Source: Paraburkholderia fungorum (lineage in GTDB: Bacteria > Pseudomonadota > Gammaproteobacteria > Burkholderiales > Burkholderiaceae). From it: a stretch of DNA of 64,000 nucleotides. The notes beneath the pieces are model-generated. The model was not told the DNA's origin and did not search any database. It saw nothing but the letters and a program-made list of their open reading frames with translations. Positions 21,200-30,153 of this stretch are shown piece by piece. The DNA lies in the NCBI RefSeq assembly GCF_900099835.1, contig NZ_FNKP01000001.1:310001-374000 (forward strand), given 5' to 3'. Position 1 is the first letter of the stretch, and every line of letters starts with the position of its first letter. The position numbers and the translations under genes are program-made.

Positions 21200-21598
21200 G
21201 TGAACACTATTGAAGAAGGAGTAGTGCCTGGCCGTCGACGACGCCGGCGCTACAGTATCGAGTTCAAGGCTCAGGTTGTGGCAGCTTGCCAGGGGCCGGG
21301 GGTGTCGCTCGCGGCTATCGCGTTGCACCACAAGCTGAACGCCAATCTGCTTCGACGCTGGGTCGAGCAGGCCGAAACGAACGATTGTGTGCTTGTGGCC
21401 CGTAGCGACCTGACAGCGCCCCCATCAGCGGCGCGGACACCGACACCGGAATTTGTACCGCTGCCACTTGAGATGCGAAACACGCGTACAGCTGAGATTC
21501 GCGTCGAGGTGCGTCGCGCGGACCTGTCGATAACGGTGAGCTGGCCAACCTCAGAGGCAGCGCAATGCGCCGCCTGGCTGCGCGAGTGGCTCGCATGA
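21200..21598 (+). CDS. tnpA: IS66 family accessory protein TnpA (OrfA)
   Basis: A 132-residue protein with an N-terminal helix-turn-helix (RRRYSIEFKAQVVAACQG, VSLAAIALHHKLNANLLRRW) typical of IS66 OrfA/IS3-like transposase OrfA regulators. The C-terminal half (TAEIRVEVRRADLSITVSWP, then AAQCAAWLREWL) is the usual IS66 OrfA ending. Its role in transposition is needed but poorly defined. The stop codon overlaps the tnpB start as ATGA. Confidence 0.9.
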   Translation: MNTIEEGVVPGRRRRRRYSIEFKAQVVAACQGPGVSLAAIALHHKLNANLLRRWVEQAETNDCVLVARSDLTAPPSAARTPTPEFVPLPLEMRNTRTAEIRVEVRRADLSITVSWPTSEAAQCAAWLREWLA

Positions 21599-21933
21599 TC
21601 CGTATTGATCAGGTGTGGCTGGCAGTTGACCCGCTGGACATGCGGGCCGGATTCGATACGGCACTGGGTCGGGTGATCAACGTGTTCGGCGCCGCGCATC
21701 CACACCATGCGTACCTGTTCGCCAACCGGCGGGCCAACCGCCTGAAGGTCCTGGTTCACGATGGGATTGGCATCTGGCTGGCCGCGCGACGGCTGAATGA
21801 GGGCCAATTCGTCTGGCCGCGCGCCGGTAGCGAGCCCAGGCAATACGCGCTCACGCAGGAACAGCTCGAAGGTCTGGTAGTGGGTTTGCCGTGGCAGCGC
21901 ATCGGCGCGAACGGTGTGATCCGTGTCATTTGA
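21595..21933 (+). CDS. tnpB: IS66 family accessory protein TnpB (Orf2)
   Basis: A 112-residue protein that matches IS66 Orf2/TnpB along its whole length: VWLAVDPLDMRAGFDTALGR at the start, HHAYLFANRRANRLKVLVHD in the middle, and RLNEGQFVWPRAG followed by LPWQRIG near the end. ATG 21595 overlaps the tnpA stop and gives the standard N terminus (MIRIDQVW); an in-frame ATG at 21565 is rejected for that reason. It is required with TnpA for transposition in studied IS66 elements. Confidence 0.93.
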   Translation: MIRIDQVWLAVDPLDMRAGFDTALGRVINVFGAAHPHHAYLFANRRANRLKVLVHDGIGIWLAARRLNEGQFVWPRAGSEPRQYALTQEQLEGLVVGLPWQRIGANGVIRVI

Positions 21934-21996
21934 AGACGCCAGGGACGTAAACAGTCGCGCTTTCGCGCTCTCCGGGGTTCTGGCAGACTCGTCTGC

Positions 21997-23577
21997 ATGG
22001 ACCTGCCAGCCGACCTCAATGCTCTTAGCCCGGAACAGTTGCGTGCGCTCGCCACACAATTGATTGCGCGCGTCGAAGACAGGGACCGGGAGATCGAGGA
22101 GAAGACCCGCGAGGTCGGTGAGAAAGAGCGGGAGCTACGCTACCGGCAGACCCGGATCGACCAGTTGACCCACGAGATATCGATTCTCAGACGTTATCAG
22201 TTCGGCAAGCGCAGCGAGCAGGTCAGCCGCGATCAGATGAATCTGCTGGATGAGGCGATTGACGCGGATCTCGCCGCCATTGAAGTTGAGCTCGAGCAAC
22301 TTCAGCCACAAGACACCACCGGGCCGCTACCCCAACAGCCGAAGCGTGCCGCGCTGCCGGCGCAATTGCCACGCACAGAGATTCGCCACGAACCGCAGAG
22401 CACCGTATGCCAGTGTGGCTGCGAGCGAGTGCGCATCGGCGAAGACATCAGCGAGAAGCTGGACTACACGCCGGGCGTGTTCACCGTGGAGCGGCATATC
22501 CGTGGGAAGTGGGTGTGCAGACACTGCGAAACACTGATTCAGGCTGCGGTGCCAGCGCACGTCATCGACAAGGGCATCCCGACCGCGGGACTGCTGGCGT
22601 CAGTGCTGGTTGCCAAGTACGCCGACCACCTTCCGCTGTACCGTCAGGAGCAGATCTTTGGGCGAGCAGGCGTCGCGATTCCGCGCTCGACATTGGGCGC
22701 ATGGGTCGGCACGTGCGGCGTGCAGCTAGAACCGCTGGTCGACGCGCTGCACCAGGAAATCCTGCAGCAGGGTGTGCTGCATGCGGATGAGACGCCGGTA
22801 CAGATGCTCAGTCCGGGCAAAGGCAAGACACATCGCGCGTATCTGTGGGCATATACGCCGACGCATTACAGTGAACTGCGCGCCGTGGTCTACGACTTCG
22901 CCGACAGCCGTGCAGGCGAACATGCCCGCGCGTTCCTCGCTGGCTGGCAAGGCAAACTGGTATGCGACGACTACAGTGGGTACAAGGCTGGATTCCAGCA
23001 GGGCATCACTGAAATCGGATGTGCGGCGCACGCGAGACGCAAGTTCTTCGATCTGCACACTAATCACAGCAGTCAGATCGCCGCGCAGGCGCTGCCGTTC
23101 TTCGCTGCGCTTTACGACATCGAGCGTGATGCCGTAACACTGCAAGCTGAGGAACGCTACACCCTCCGGCAAAGTCGGGCCAAACCGGTTTGCGACGCAC
23201 TTCACGAATGGATGACGGCGCAGCGCAAGCTGGTGTCGGAAGGCTCGGCAATTGCCAAAGCGCTGGATTACAGTCTTAAACGATGGGATGCGCTGACCCG
23301 CTATCTCGATGATGGTCACGTGCCTATCGACAATAACTGGGTTGAGAACCAGATACGCCCTTGGGCTATTGGCAGGTCGAACTGGTTGTTCGCTGGTTCA
23401 CTTCGAGCCGGAAAACGAGCCGCAGCCATCATGAGTCTGCTACGTTCAGCGCAACTGAATGGGCACGAACCACACGCCTATCTGAAAGACGTCCTCACAC
23501 AGCTGCCAACCCACAGGGCCAGCGATATCGCGACATTACTGCCTCATCGCTGGCAACCAGCGGACCCTGTTCGATAA
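21997..23577 (+). CDS. tnpC: IS66 family transposase TnpC
   Basis: DDE transposase of 526 residues, full length for the family. An N-terminal leucine-zipper-like coiled coil (REIEEKTREVGEKERELRYR, about 25-60) precedes the IS66-type region (RYQFGKRSEQVS), a zinc-finger-like segment (CQCGCER and KWVCRHCETLIQA, about 130-185) and the catalytic domain (VLHADETPVQ near 260 with the first Asp; VCDDYSGYKAGF near 325 with the second; WVENQIRPWAIGRSNWLF near 450 with the Glu). The C-terminal tail has the standard GKRAAAIMSLLRSAQLNGH. No frameshift is seen, so it looks functional. Confidence 0.95.
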   Translation: MDLPADLNALSPEQLRALATQLIARVEDRDREIEEKTREVGEKERELRYRQTRIDQLTHEISILRRYQFGKRSEQVSRDQMNLLDEAIDADLAAIEVELEQLQPQDTTGPLPQQPKRAALPAQLPRTEIRHEPQSTVCQCGCERVRIGEDISEKLDYTPGVFTVERHIRGKWVCRHCETLIQAAVPAHVIDKGIPTAGLLASVLVAKYADHLPLYRQEQIFGRAGVAIPRSTLGAWVGTCGVQLEPLVDALHQEILQQGVLHADETPVQMLSPGKGKTHRAYLWAYTPTHYSELRAVVYDFADSRAGEHARAFLAGWQGKLVCDDYSGYKAGFQQGITEIGCAAHARRKFFDLHTNHSSQIAAQALPFFAALYDIERDAVTLQAEERYTLRQSRAKPVCDALHEWMTAQRKLVSEGSAIAKALDYSLKRWDALTRYLDDGHVPIDNNWVENQIRPWAIGRSNWLFAGSLRAGKRAAAIMSLLRSAQLNGHEPHAYLKDVLTQLPTHRASDIATLLPHRWQPADPVR

Positions 23578-23620
23578 TTCAATTCGTCAAGGCGGGTTTG
23601 CCGGTCGCTTACAGTCCTTT

Positions 23621-23841
23621 GCCAAATCGGGCTCAACTGTTGCGTAAGGACTGACGGTACAAAAAAGAAAACTACCGAGGAAGCCATCGTTGATTAGGAG
23701 CAGCGTCACATAAGTCGCCAGAAGAACTGCAACGATAGTTGTGCCATACCGCCACCCGCAAAAGAGTTCAACACATCGCCTGATTGCGCACTCCTCGATA
23801 TCTGCGAGCCTGAATTTGCTGAATGTTCGCGAGCAGTTCAA
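23621..23841 (-). pseudogene. N-terminal part of a small membrane-protein gene cut by the IS66 element
   Basis: The minus-strand frame starts near 23841 (MNCSRTFSKFRLADIEECAI), has one membrane segment (GTTIVAVLLATYVTLLLIND, about 33-52) and runs FLFCTVSPYATVEPDLAKD into the right end of IS66. On the other side of the element the frame resumes (GCATTGCGTACTTTAG, read on minus from about 21115) and stays open into the LprI-like gene. The family is unknown. A short membrane protein upstream of an exported protein would fit a small immunity or accessory operon next to vgrG. Confidence 0.6.
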
Positions 23842-24183
23842 GGAGCAATCGAGCCTGGCAGCTCGTCAAACGAACTCACCAATCATTGTTCATGCACTTT
23901 CCGCGTCGGTTAATCGCGCCTATTCATGCACACCAATTGCCCGTTATTAACTGCTGTTTTCAGTGTGATAGCGCCAACCGCAATCCTTTCAGTATTAACG
24001 GAAAATTTCCCGTTTAAATTTAAAACGGTAAAAAATCCCATTATGCCGCATGCATCAATTAAAGGAATTTCTTTCCTCTTTAATCGATTGACCATTCTGG
24101 CTGGCTTGATTTGATACCTTTTCGTCTGAAGAGTCGTTAAAATCGCTTGGCGCCGATTTGGGCAGAATAAAAAAGGAATCGCC
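23842..24183. promoter_or_regulatory. AT-rich promoter region of vgrG island A
   Basis: This 342-base gap is AT-rich compared with the flanking genes. It contains a quasi-palindrome AACGGAAAATTTCCCGTT (23997-24014) and an imperfect dyad, ATTAAAGGAA (24058-24067) with TTCCTCTTTAAT (24073-24084). AAAAAAGGAA directly precedes the vgrG start. Such AT-rich leaders are typical targets of H-NS-like silencing; no specific regulator can be named. Confidence 0.45.
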
Positions 24184-26676
24184 GTGTCGAATCTTGCTCA
24201 GGATTTCAAGGCTCTGCTGGGGGGCAGGCAGCAGGGGCGTATTCTCACGATGTCATTTCCGCATAACGATGCCCCCGCGCAGGTCTTGCTCGCGAACCGG
24301 CTCGAAGGCACGGAAGCTCTGTCGCGCGATTTTGAGTTCACGGTCGAGATCCTCTCCGATAATGCTGCGCTTGCACTGAAGGATTTCATCGGCAAACTGC
24401 TCAGCGTCCAACTCGTTCGGGGGGATGGATCGTTACGCTATTTCAGTGGCTACGTGTTTGCTTTCCGTCACGTTAAAACCGATGGTGGTGTCGCATATTA
24501 TGAGGCTCAGATCGGTCCGTGGCTGCAATATCTGAAACTCCGTCGCAATAGTCGCCTCTTTCTCGACCAGAATCTCCATACCCAGGCGACGACGCTGCTC
24601 AGTGATTACGGTGTCCTGCCTGCCTGGGACTGGCATGTACATGGCGAAGATCCGTCCATGACAATGGCCTGCCAGTACAACGAGGACGATCATAACTATC
24701 TGAGTCGCCGCTGGGAAACAGCGGGTTATCTGTACTGGTACGAACACACGAGCGGCGGCCACAAGCTGGTGGTAACCGACGCGTCAGTGGACGCAGTGCA
24801 GATTGACGGTCCAAGCGCCGAAGTCCGTTTTCAGAGCGAAGCCGGATCGCAGGAAGAAGATGGCATCGCAAACTGGGCGCCAGTGCGCCAGATGATGCCG
24901 ACGCAGGTCGCGCTCTCCAGGTTTGACTTCAAGAACCCCCGGCCAGCTACGGTTGATATGCCGACGGTCAACAAGCAGGGAAGCGTTCCGCAACTCGAGG
25001 ATTACCAGTATGCCGGCGCGTATGGATTCAAGCCCGGGCAGGATGGCAACGATGTCGCGCGCCGCAGGATGGAGGAAATTGAGGCAGCGGCCAAACACTT
25101 CGACGGAGAGGGCAACAGCCGCTATGCGATGCCCGGGCGCTGGTTCCGCCTGACGGACCACTACGGCAGCGCCGTTTCAGGCGACGCAAGCAAAAGCGAG
25201 TTCCTCATTGTCTCCGTGCGCCATGTGGCGTCGAACAACTACCTCCAGGGCACGGAGACGGCTGCGGAATACAGCAATGAACTCACATGCATCCGCCGCA
25301 GCATTCCCTGGCGCCCGGGTCGGGGCTATAACAGCGTCGACACCCGCATCCTGGCCCCCCAGACAGCGACCGTTGTCGGCCCCACTGGACAAAGCGTCTA
25401 CGCAGACCAGTATGGCCGTTGCAAGCTCCAGTTCCACTGGGATCGGGACGCGAAGGGCGACGAAACCAGTTCGACCTGGGTGCGCGTGGCTTCGTCCTGG
25501 AGCGGCGGTGAGCAAGGGGGCGCCGCTCCGCCAAGAATTGGATCGGAGGTGATAGTCCAGTGGCTCGAGGGCAATCCGGACCGGCCTATCGTTACGGGTC
25601 GCGTCGCCAACGAGAAGAACATGCCCTCATGGCAGCTACCGTCCCAGAGCGCGCTGATGGGATTCCGCTCGCGGGAACTGGACGGAGCGAGCGGCAACAC
25701 CGCCGGCGGCCGCAGCAATCATCTCCTGTTTGACGACACGGCCCAGCAGATACAAACGCAGTTACGCAGCGACCACCAGAACAGCCAACTCTCGCTCGGC
25801 TACGTTACCCGTATCGAAAACACCGCGGGTCGCCAGGACGCGCGTGGAGAAGGGTTCGAATTGCGCACGGACGCTGTCGGTGCGATCCGCTCCGGCAAGG
25901 GCATGCTTATCAGCACCGATCCTCGTCCGCAGGCCAAATCGCATCTGTCGGACGTGAGCGAGCCTGTCGATCGACTCGGGAAGGCGCAGACCCTGCATGG
26001 GCAGTTGGGCAAGCTTGCACAGCAATATCAGGCACAGGATAGTGGAGCGGACCAGTCGAGCGTCGCCGACGTCCTGAAGACCCAGAACGATGCCATCAAA
26101 GGCAGTGGTGGGACCGTGAGTGGCAGCGGAAGCAGCAACGGCGGTTCATTTCCCGAACTCAATGATCCCTACGTCGTTGTTGCCAGCCCTGCTGGGGTTG
26201 CCATCACCACGCCTGGGTCGTCCCATCTTGCGAGCGGGCAGCATGTGGCGCTGACATCTGGCGAGGACGTTTCGATCGCCGCGGGTAAGTCATTGCTCGC
26301 GAGCGTGTCGGAGAAGTTTTCCCTGTTCGTGCACAAGCTTGGCATCAAGCTGATTGCTGCTAGCGGCAAGGTGCAGGTGCATGCGGAGAACGACGAACTT
26401 GAGCTACTGGCTAAAAAAGTCGTCAGCCTGATCAGCACGACTGACTGGATCAACATCACCGCGAAACAGGGGATCAAGCTGACTGCGGGTAACAGCCAGT
26501 TTGTTATCAGCGCGGACGGGTTGAACGGGTTTACGCCCGGCAGCAACCTGATTCACGCCGGTAGCCACGGCACGATGGGCCCGCAAAGCGTTCCGGCGCA
26601 ATTCCCAGGCGTAGATCTCTGCTCTTCGTTGTCGAGCGGCGCGGCTCAAGCCGGCAACGCTTCAATCGCCCTGTAG
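24184..26676 (+). CDS. vgrG: Type VI secretion spike protein VgrG (island A)
   Basis: Trimeric spike-tip protein of the type VI secretion system, 830 residues. Residues 1-380 correspond to the phage gp27-like base (SRDFEFTVEILSDNAALALK, YNEDDHNYLSRRWETAGYLY), about 390-560 to the gp5-like OB fold (ADQYGRCKLQFHWDRDAKGD; GSEVIVQWLEGNPDRPIVTG), then a Gly/Ser-rich linker and a DUF2345-type beta-helix (GVAITTPGSSHLASGQHVAL, about 680 on). The GTG start has AAGGAA six bases upstream. It is followed by DUF4123 adaptor, effector and partner genes; no core type VI genes are nearby, so this is an orphan VgrG cassette. Confidence 0.97.
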   Translation: MSNLAQDFKALLGGRQQGRILTMSFPHNDAPAQVLLANRLEGTEALSRDFEFTVEILSDNAALALKDFIGKLLSVQLVRGDGSLRYFSGYVFAFRHVKTDGGVAYYEAQIGPWLQYLKLRRNSRLFLDQNLHTQATTLLSDYGVLPAWDWHVHGEDPSMTMACQYNEDDHNYLSRRWETAGYLYWYEHTSGGHKLVVTDASVDAVQIDGPSAEVRFQSEAGSQEEDGIANWAPVRQMMPTQVALSRFDFKNPRPATVDMPTVNKQGSVPQLEDYQYAGAYGFKPGQDGNDVARRRMEEIEAAAKHFDGEGNSRYAMPGRWFRLTDHYGSAVSGDASKSEFLIVSVRHVASNNYLQGTETAAEYSNELTCIRRSIPWRPGRGYNSVDTRILAPQTATVVGPTGQSVYADQYGRCKLQFHWDRDAKGDETSSTWVRVASSWSGGEQGGAAPPRIGSEVIVQWLEGNPDRPIVTGRVANEKNMPSWQLPSQSALMGFRSRELDGASGNTAGGRSNHLLFDDTAQQIQTQLRSDHQNSQLSLGYVTRIENTAGRQDARGEGFELRTDAVGAIRSGKGMLISTDPRPQAKSHLSDVSEPVDRLGKAQTLHGQLGKLAQQYQAQDSGADQSSVADVLKTQNDAIKGSGGTVSGSGSSNGGSFPELNDPYVVVASPAGVAITTPGSSHLASGQHVALTSGEDVSIAAGKSLLASVSEKFSLFVHKLGIKLIAASGKVQVHAENDELELLAKKVVSLISTTDWINITAKQGIKLTAGNSQFVISADGLNGFTPGSNLIHAGSHGTMGPQSVPAQFPGVDLCSSLSSGAAQAGNASIAL

Positions 26677-26683
26677 TCCTCGA

Positions 26684-27583
26684 ATGAACAGAATGACTTC
26701 ACCGATGTTGCCCGTTCCCGAAGTCTCGACCCCGTTGGAGCGTGGTTTTTTGCTGATCGAGCCAGCGACGCTCGTGCATGTGCCTGACCTGAGGCGATTC
26801 GGCATGCGTGCGTGCACGCCGCGCGTCCTTGCGCATCGCGAGGAACTGATGCCGAGACTCCTTGATGTCGAATCTCTCGCAGCGGATATGCGTGAAACAG
26901 TAACCGGCTACTGGCTGGATGAAATCGAGACCGAACGGCCGCCGGTCGTGTGCGCCTGGATCGACAGCGACGCCGATGTCGACACGCTCGCGGAACACAT
27001 CGCCCGCTATCTGGTTGGTCCGGGCACAAATGGCCAGTCGGTTTTCTGGCGGTACTACGACCCGCGGGTACTGAGCCTGACGCTGGCAATCTTCGACGCC
27101 GCGCAGCGGCACGCGCTGCTCGGTCCAATCAAAAACTGGCAGTTCGCGTGGGCGGGCCATCGCTGGAGCGTACCAGGACCTGGCGTGTCGTCGGACGCAC
27201 TCGAAGGCTATGTTCCGGCGTGGCCGCGTCCCGAACAGTGGCCCCGCGTCGACCGCAGCGATGTCGCTGTACGCGTCCTGAATCGGCTCGCAGCGATGCC
27301 CATTGAAGAGGTGGAACGGTTGCCGGGCAAATTTGACCGGACTTTCTGCGATGTCGTCCAGCGCGGCGTAACGATGGGGGTTGACGATCTCGCGGATTAC
27401 ACGTGGCATTGCCTGCGATATGGCGCGGCATTCGAGCAGCATCCGGCGATCGTTAGCGCGTGGACGGCGCTCAGCCGCCACGATACCACTTGGCCCGACG
27501 TGAAGGCGCGCCTCACGCCTGGCGATTTCCAGCATTTTGAACAGGCTTCCCGCTCGCAGACGGCGGAGAGGATCAAAACATGA
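26684..27583 (+). CDS. DUF4123 type VI effector adaptor/chaperone
   Basis: DUF4123 proteins load specific effectors onto their cognate VgrG. This 299-residue protein has the family pattern: ERGFLLIEPATLVHVPDLRR near the start, then VVCAWIDSDADVDTLAEHI, and FWRYYDPRVLSLTLAIFDAA near 125, the conserved R-x-x-D-P-R box, followed by LGPIKNWQFAWAG. A C-terminal helical region (RTFCDVVQRGVTMGVDDLAD) is present. It starts eight bases after vgrG and overlaps the VasX-like effector gene by ATGA, which ties it to that cargo. Confidence 0.93.
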   Translation: MNRMTSPMLPVPEVSTPLERGFLLIEPATLVHVPDLRRFGMRACTPRVLAHREELMPRLLDVESLAADMRETVTGYWLDEIETERPPVVCAWIDSDADVDTLAEHIARYLVGPGTNGQSVFWRYYDPRVLSLTLAIFDAAQRHALLGPIKNWQFAWAGHRWSVPGPGVSSDALEGYVPAWPRPEQWPRVDRSDVAVRVLNRLAAMPIEEVERLPGKFDRTFCDVVQRGVTMGVDDLADYTWHCLRYGAAFEQHPAIVSAWTALSRHDTTWPDVKARLTPGDFQHFEQASRSQTAERIKT

Positions 27584-30150
27584 CAGTTTCTTGCCCACTG
27601 TGCGATCGAAAATCGCTCCTGATCTATCCTGTCCGCTACGCAGTTGCGTGCCCGCTCGGGGCAGCTAAAGCCCCATCGCTGTCGGGCAACTTCAAAATCG
27701 ACGCCCGCGCTCCGCAGTCTGTGGCGACTGCTCGATACACGCTGCGCTCACTGCGCCCTGGCTACCTCTACACCTATGACGAGAAGCGTCAGCGCTTGCG
27801 GGCGTACATGGTCCTTGAGGACGGAATCATGTGGAGTTTCCCGCCCGGGATACGGCCGCCGCCGGGCGACGCGGAGCAGGAACTGACACGAGGCTGCGCG
27901 ATGGCCGGCGACCTCAAATTCGAGTCGCTCGGCCGTTGCATTGACGTCGAACATACTCCTGGTGTGGACGAGGCGACGAATTTGTGGATGGGCTGGTCTA
28001 ACGTGCAGTGGACCAAGTCACTCGTCGAGAAGGTCTCGGATGCGACCTGGCGCAAGCTGCACATGCAGTGCATCAACGTGCCGGCGATGCTGGCGGGAAG
28101 TGCGACCGACACTGGCGAGTTTCAGGCGTCGCATGCGAAGGTCGCGCACTTTGCGATGGACGAAAAGGCGATGAAGGACGCTTTCGGCTTTAGCAACCGG
28201 GCACCGCAAGACGAGATCAAATTGCGCCAACGTAATCTGGTAAAGCGCATCGGAGACGCGATGGCTCAATCTCCGATCAAGAAGGGGTTTGTCGTGGCGG
28301 TCAACGATCCGGTCGCCGTTACGAACGACCTAGCAGAACTGACGGTCCCGAATCTGAACAACGGCTTTGACCAGGTTATCTACTGGAAGTGGATGTCAGC
28401 GCAACTCCTCGAGCGGGCGGAGTCGGGTATTCGGGGGAGCGCGCGCACGATGACCGGCATGTCGTATGGGATATCGAAGACGATCACGGATGCTAACGTG
28501 CTCAATGCGAAGGCAGGCGTTGAGCAGGCGCCAGACGCAGTAGGGCTCTTCAGGTTTCTCTACAACGCGGCCAAGACGGGAAGCTTTGATCAGGCGTTGA
28601 AACAGGACGAGCAAAACATAAACGACATTCCCGGCGCACAAACGAGATCGGAGAACGAGGCGTGGGAAGACGCAACGACCAAGATCGGGCCAGATGGCAA
28701 GCCTACGAGCGTGCTGGACGAAAAGGCATTAGCGAATTTCAAAACGGAATACCAGAATGCCCTGACCGCGTTTAAACCCAAATGGCAACCGCTTGTTCAG
28801 GCTCACGCGGACTGGTTAAAGTCGCAATTGCTGGCCGAATGGATGGCTGGTGTGAGCGACGTGAAGGACATCCGCAGCGGCTTTGCCTACAGCGAATCCT
28901 GTGCACAGGCGATTGGCGTCGCCGCGGGCACAGAGGATTGCAAAAAGGTGCTCGACGATTGGCTGAGCAGCACCCAGGCGTCAAACATTCGTAATGTGTA
29001 CGCACGTGCGTTGATGTTCAATCAGGACGACCTGATAAAGGCGGCGGACTCACAGGTACATGGCTCGGATATCCAGTACGAGAATTTCCTGAATATCTAC
29101 AAGGAAGCTTTCAAGCGTGTCGAAAAAAATGCCACTGCATCTGCGCTGCGTGACAGGCTTGTTGTAACCACGGCCAATTACATCGTTGCGACTCTTACCA
29201 AGGGAACGCGAGGCGCAGCCTGGGGATTCACAATGATCCGGCTGTCGTTGCACGCGGGTGTACGCGTGACGCCATCGCAGGTCAGCAAAGTCGCGATGCG
29301 CACTTGGTTGCTGGCTCAGGCAAAGGAACTGGGCGTGCAACTGGATGGCGACCGAACCGAACAACGCGCTTCCGCAACACAGGTCGCCAAACAGGTTGTT
29401 AAGGGGACACCTCCCTCCAATCCCGATGTAGTGGCCTACGAGCTGGACACGGACGCACTGGTTAGCTCAGGAAGGCTCGACGCTAGCGAGGTCAGTAGTA
29501 TCAAGATCGCCGGAGTGGAAACCACACGGAAGTGGTTGGGATCGTCAGCTCCAGTAGAGTTCCATCAAGGCGTGGCGACAGTCATCTTCCAGATGGCGAC
29601 GTTGACCTTCGCCGCCAAGGACTTCTTGGGCAGTGATGAATTTAACAAGACCGATACCTCGATAAAACTACTAGCGTGCATCGTGTCGATTTTAGGGAAT
29701 ATTGTCGAGACCGCATCGGAGACCGTACGCAGCGGTCCAGCTCATCCGCTTGCAGCCTATATTACGAAGCAATGGGCGGGTGCGAGCGAATGGGCTGAAG
29801 TAGGCGCCAAGGTCGGCCGTGGGATGGGGGCTGCGGCAGGCATTGGGCTAGCCTTGATCGACATTTTTAAAAACATGCCGGAATCTGTTCGCAACAAAGA
29901 GTACGGTCTTGGTTTTTTGTACTTCTTAAGCGGATCGCTCGGGGCTTACCTCGCAATTGGCGCGTATTTGCAGGTTATTCCGGGCTTCTGGATTGCATTC
30001 GTTGCTTCGATACTCGTTGGCATCGCCATTGCCGTTTTCAAGGCATCGGAAATGAAAGACTGGATCTCGCGTTGCAAGTTCAGTGCAGGTGAGCACTACC
30101 CCACGCTCGAAGCTGAAGTTCGCGCGTTTACGTCGGCCGCTGGAAGCTAA
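27580..30150 (+). CDS. VasX-like pore-forming type VI effector
   Basis: A large (856-residue) effector of the VasX type, which permeabilises target membranes. The N-terminal domain has CPLCDRKSLLIYPVRYAVAC and RYTLRSLRPGYLYTYDEKRQ, the signature of the toxin-VasX N-terminal region. A long helical middle follows. The C-terminal 220 residues hold several hydrophobic segments (SIKLLACIVSILGNIVETAS, GMGAAAGIGLALIDIF, YFLSGSLGAYLAIGAYL, GFWIAFVASILVGIAIAVF), consistent with a colicin-like pore module. It follows the DUF4123 adaptor with ATGA overlap and is followed three bases later by a DUF6708 membrane protein, the usual partner. Confidence 0.9.
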   Translation: MTVSCPLCDRKSLLIYPVRYAVACPLGAAKAPSLSGNFKIDARAPQSVATARYTLRSLRPGYLYTYDEKRQRLRAYMVLEDGIMWSFPPGIRPPPGDAEQELTRGCAMAGDLKFESLGRCIDVEHTPGVDEATNLWMGWSNVQWTKSLVEKVSDATWRKLHMQCINVPAMLAGSATDTGEFQASHAKVAHFAMDEKAMKDAFGFSNRAPQDEIKLRQRNLVKRIGDAMAQSPIKKGFVVAVNDPVAVTNDLAELTVPNLNNGFDQVIYWKWMSAQLLERAESGIRGSARTMTGMSYGISKTITDANVLNAKAGVEQAPDAVGLFRFLYNAAKTGSFDQALKQDEQNINDIPGAQTRSENEAWEDATTKIGPDGKPTSVLDEKALANFKTEYQNALTAFKPKWQPLVQAHADWLKSQLLAEWMAGVSDVKDIRSGFAYSESCAQAIGVAAGTEDCKKVLDDWLSSTQASNIRNVYARALMFNQDDLIKAADSQVHGSDIQYENFLNIYKEAFKRVEKNATASALRDRLVVTTANYIVATLTKGTRGAAWGFTMIRLSLHAGVRVTPSQVSKVAMRTWLLAQAKELGVQLDGDRTEQRASATQVAKQVVKGTPPSNPDVVAYELDTDALVSSGRLDASEVSSIKIAGVETTRKWLGSSAPVEFHQGVATVIFQMATLTFAAKDFLGSDEFNKTDTSIKLLACIVSILGNIVETASETVRSGPAHPLAAYITKQWAGASEWAEVGAKVGRGMGAAAGIGLALIDIFKNMPESVRNKEYGLGFLYFLSGSLGAYLAIGAYLQVIPGFWIAFVASILVGIAIAVFKASEMKDWISRCKFSAGEHYPTLEAEVRAFTSAAGS

Positions 30151-30153
30151 GCC

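Larger units (their letters stand above)
21124..23612 (+). mobile_element. Complete IS66-family insertion sequence with 8-bp target duplication
   Basis: The element is 2489 bp. The left end begins GTAAGCGCCCGG at 21124 and the right end, read inward, begins GTAAGCGACCGG (complement of 23601-23612), matching at 11 of 12 bases. The 8-bp sequence AGTCCTTT flanks both ends directly (21116-21123 and 23613-23620), the duplication length expected for IS66. It carries the three-gene set tnpA, tnpB and tnpC, all intact, so it may still be active. Fusing its flanks through one copy of the duplication restores an open frame across the site, meaning it landed in a small gene. Confidence 0.95.
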
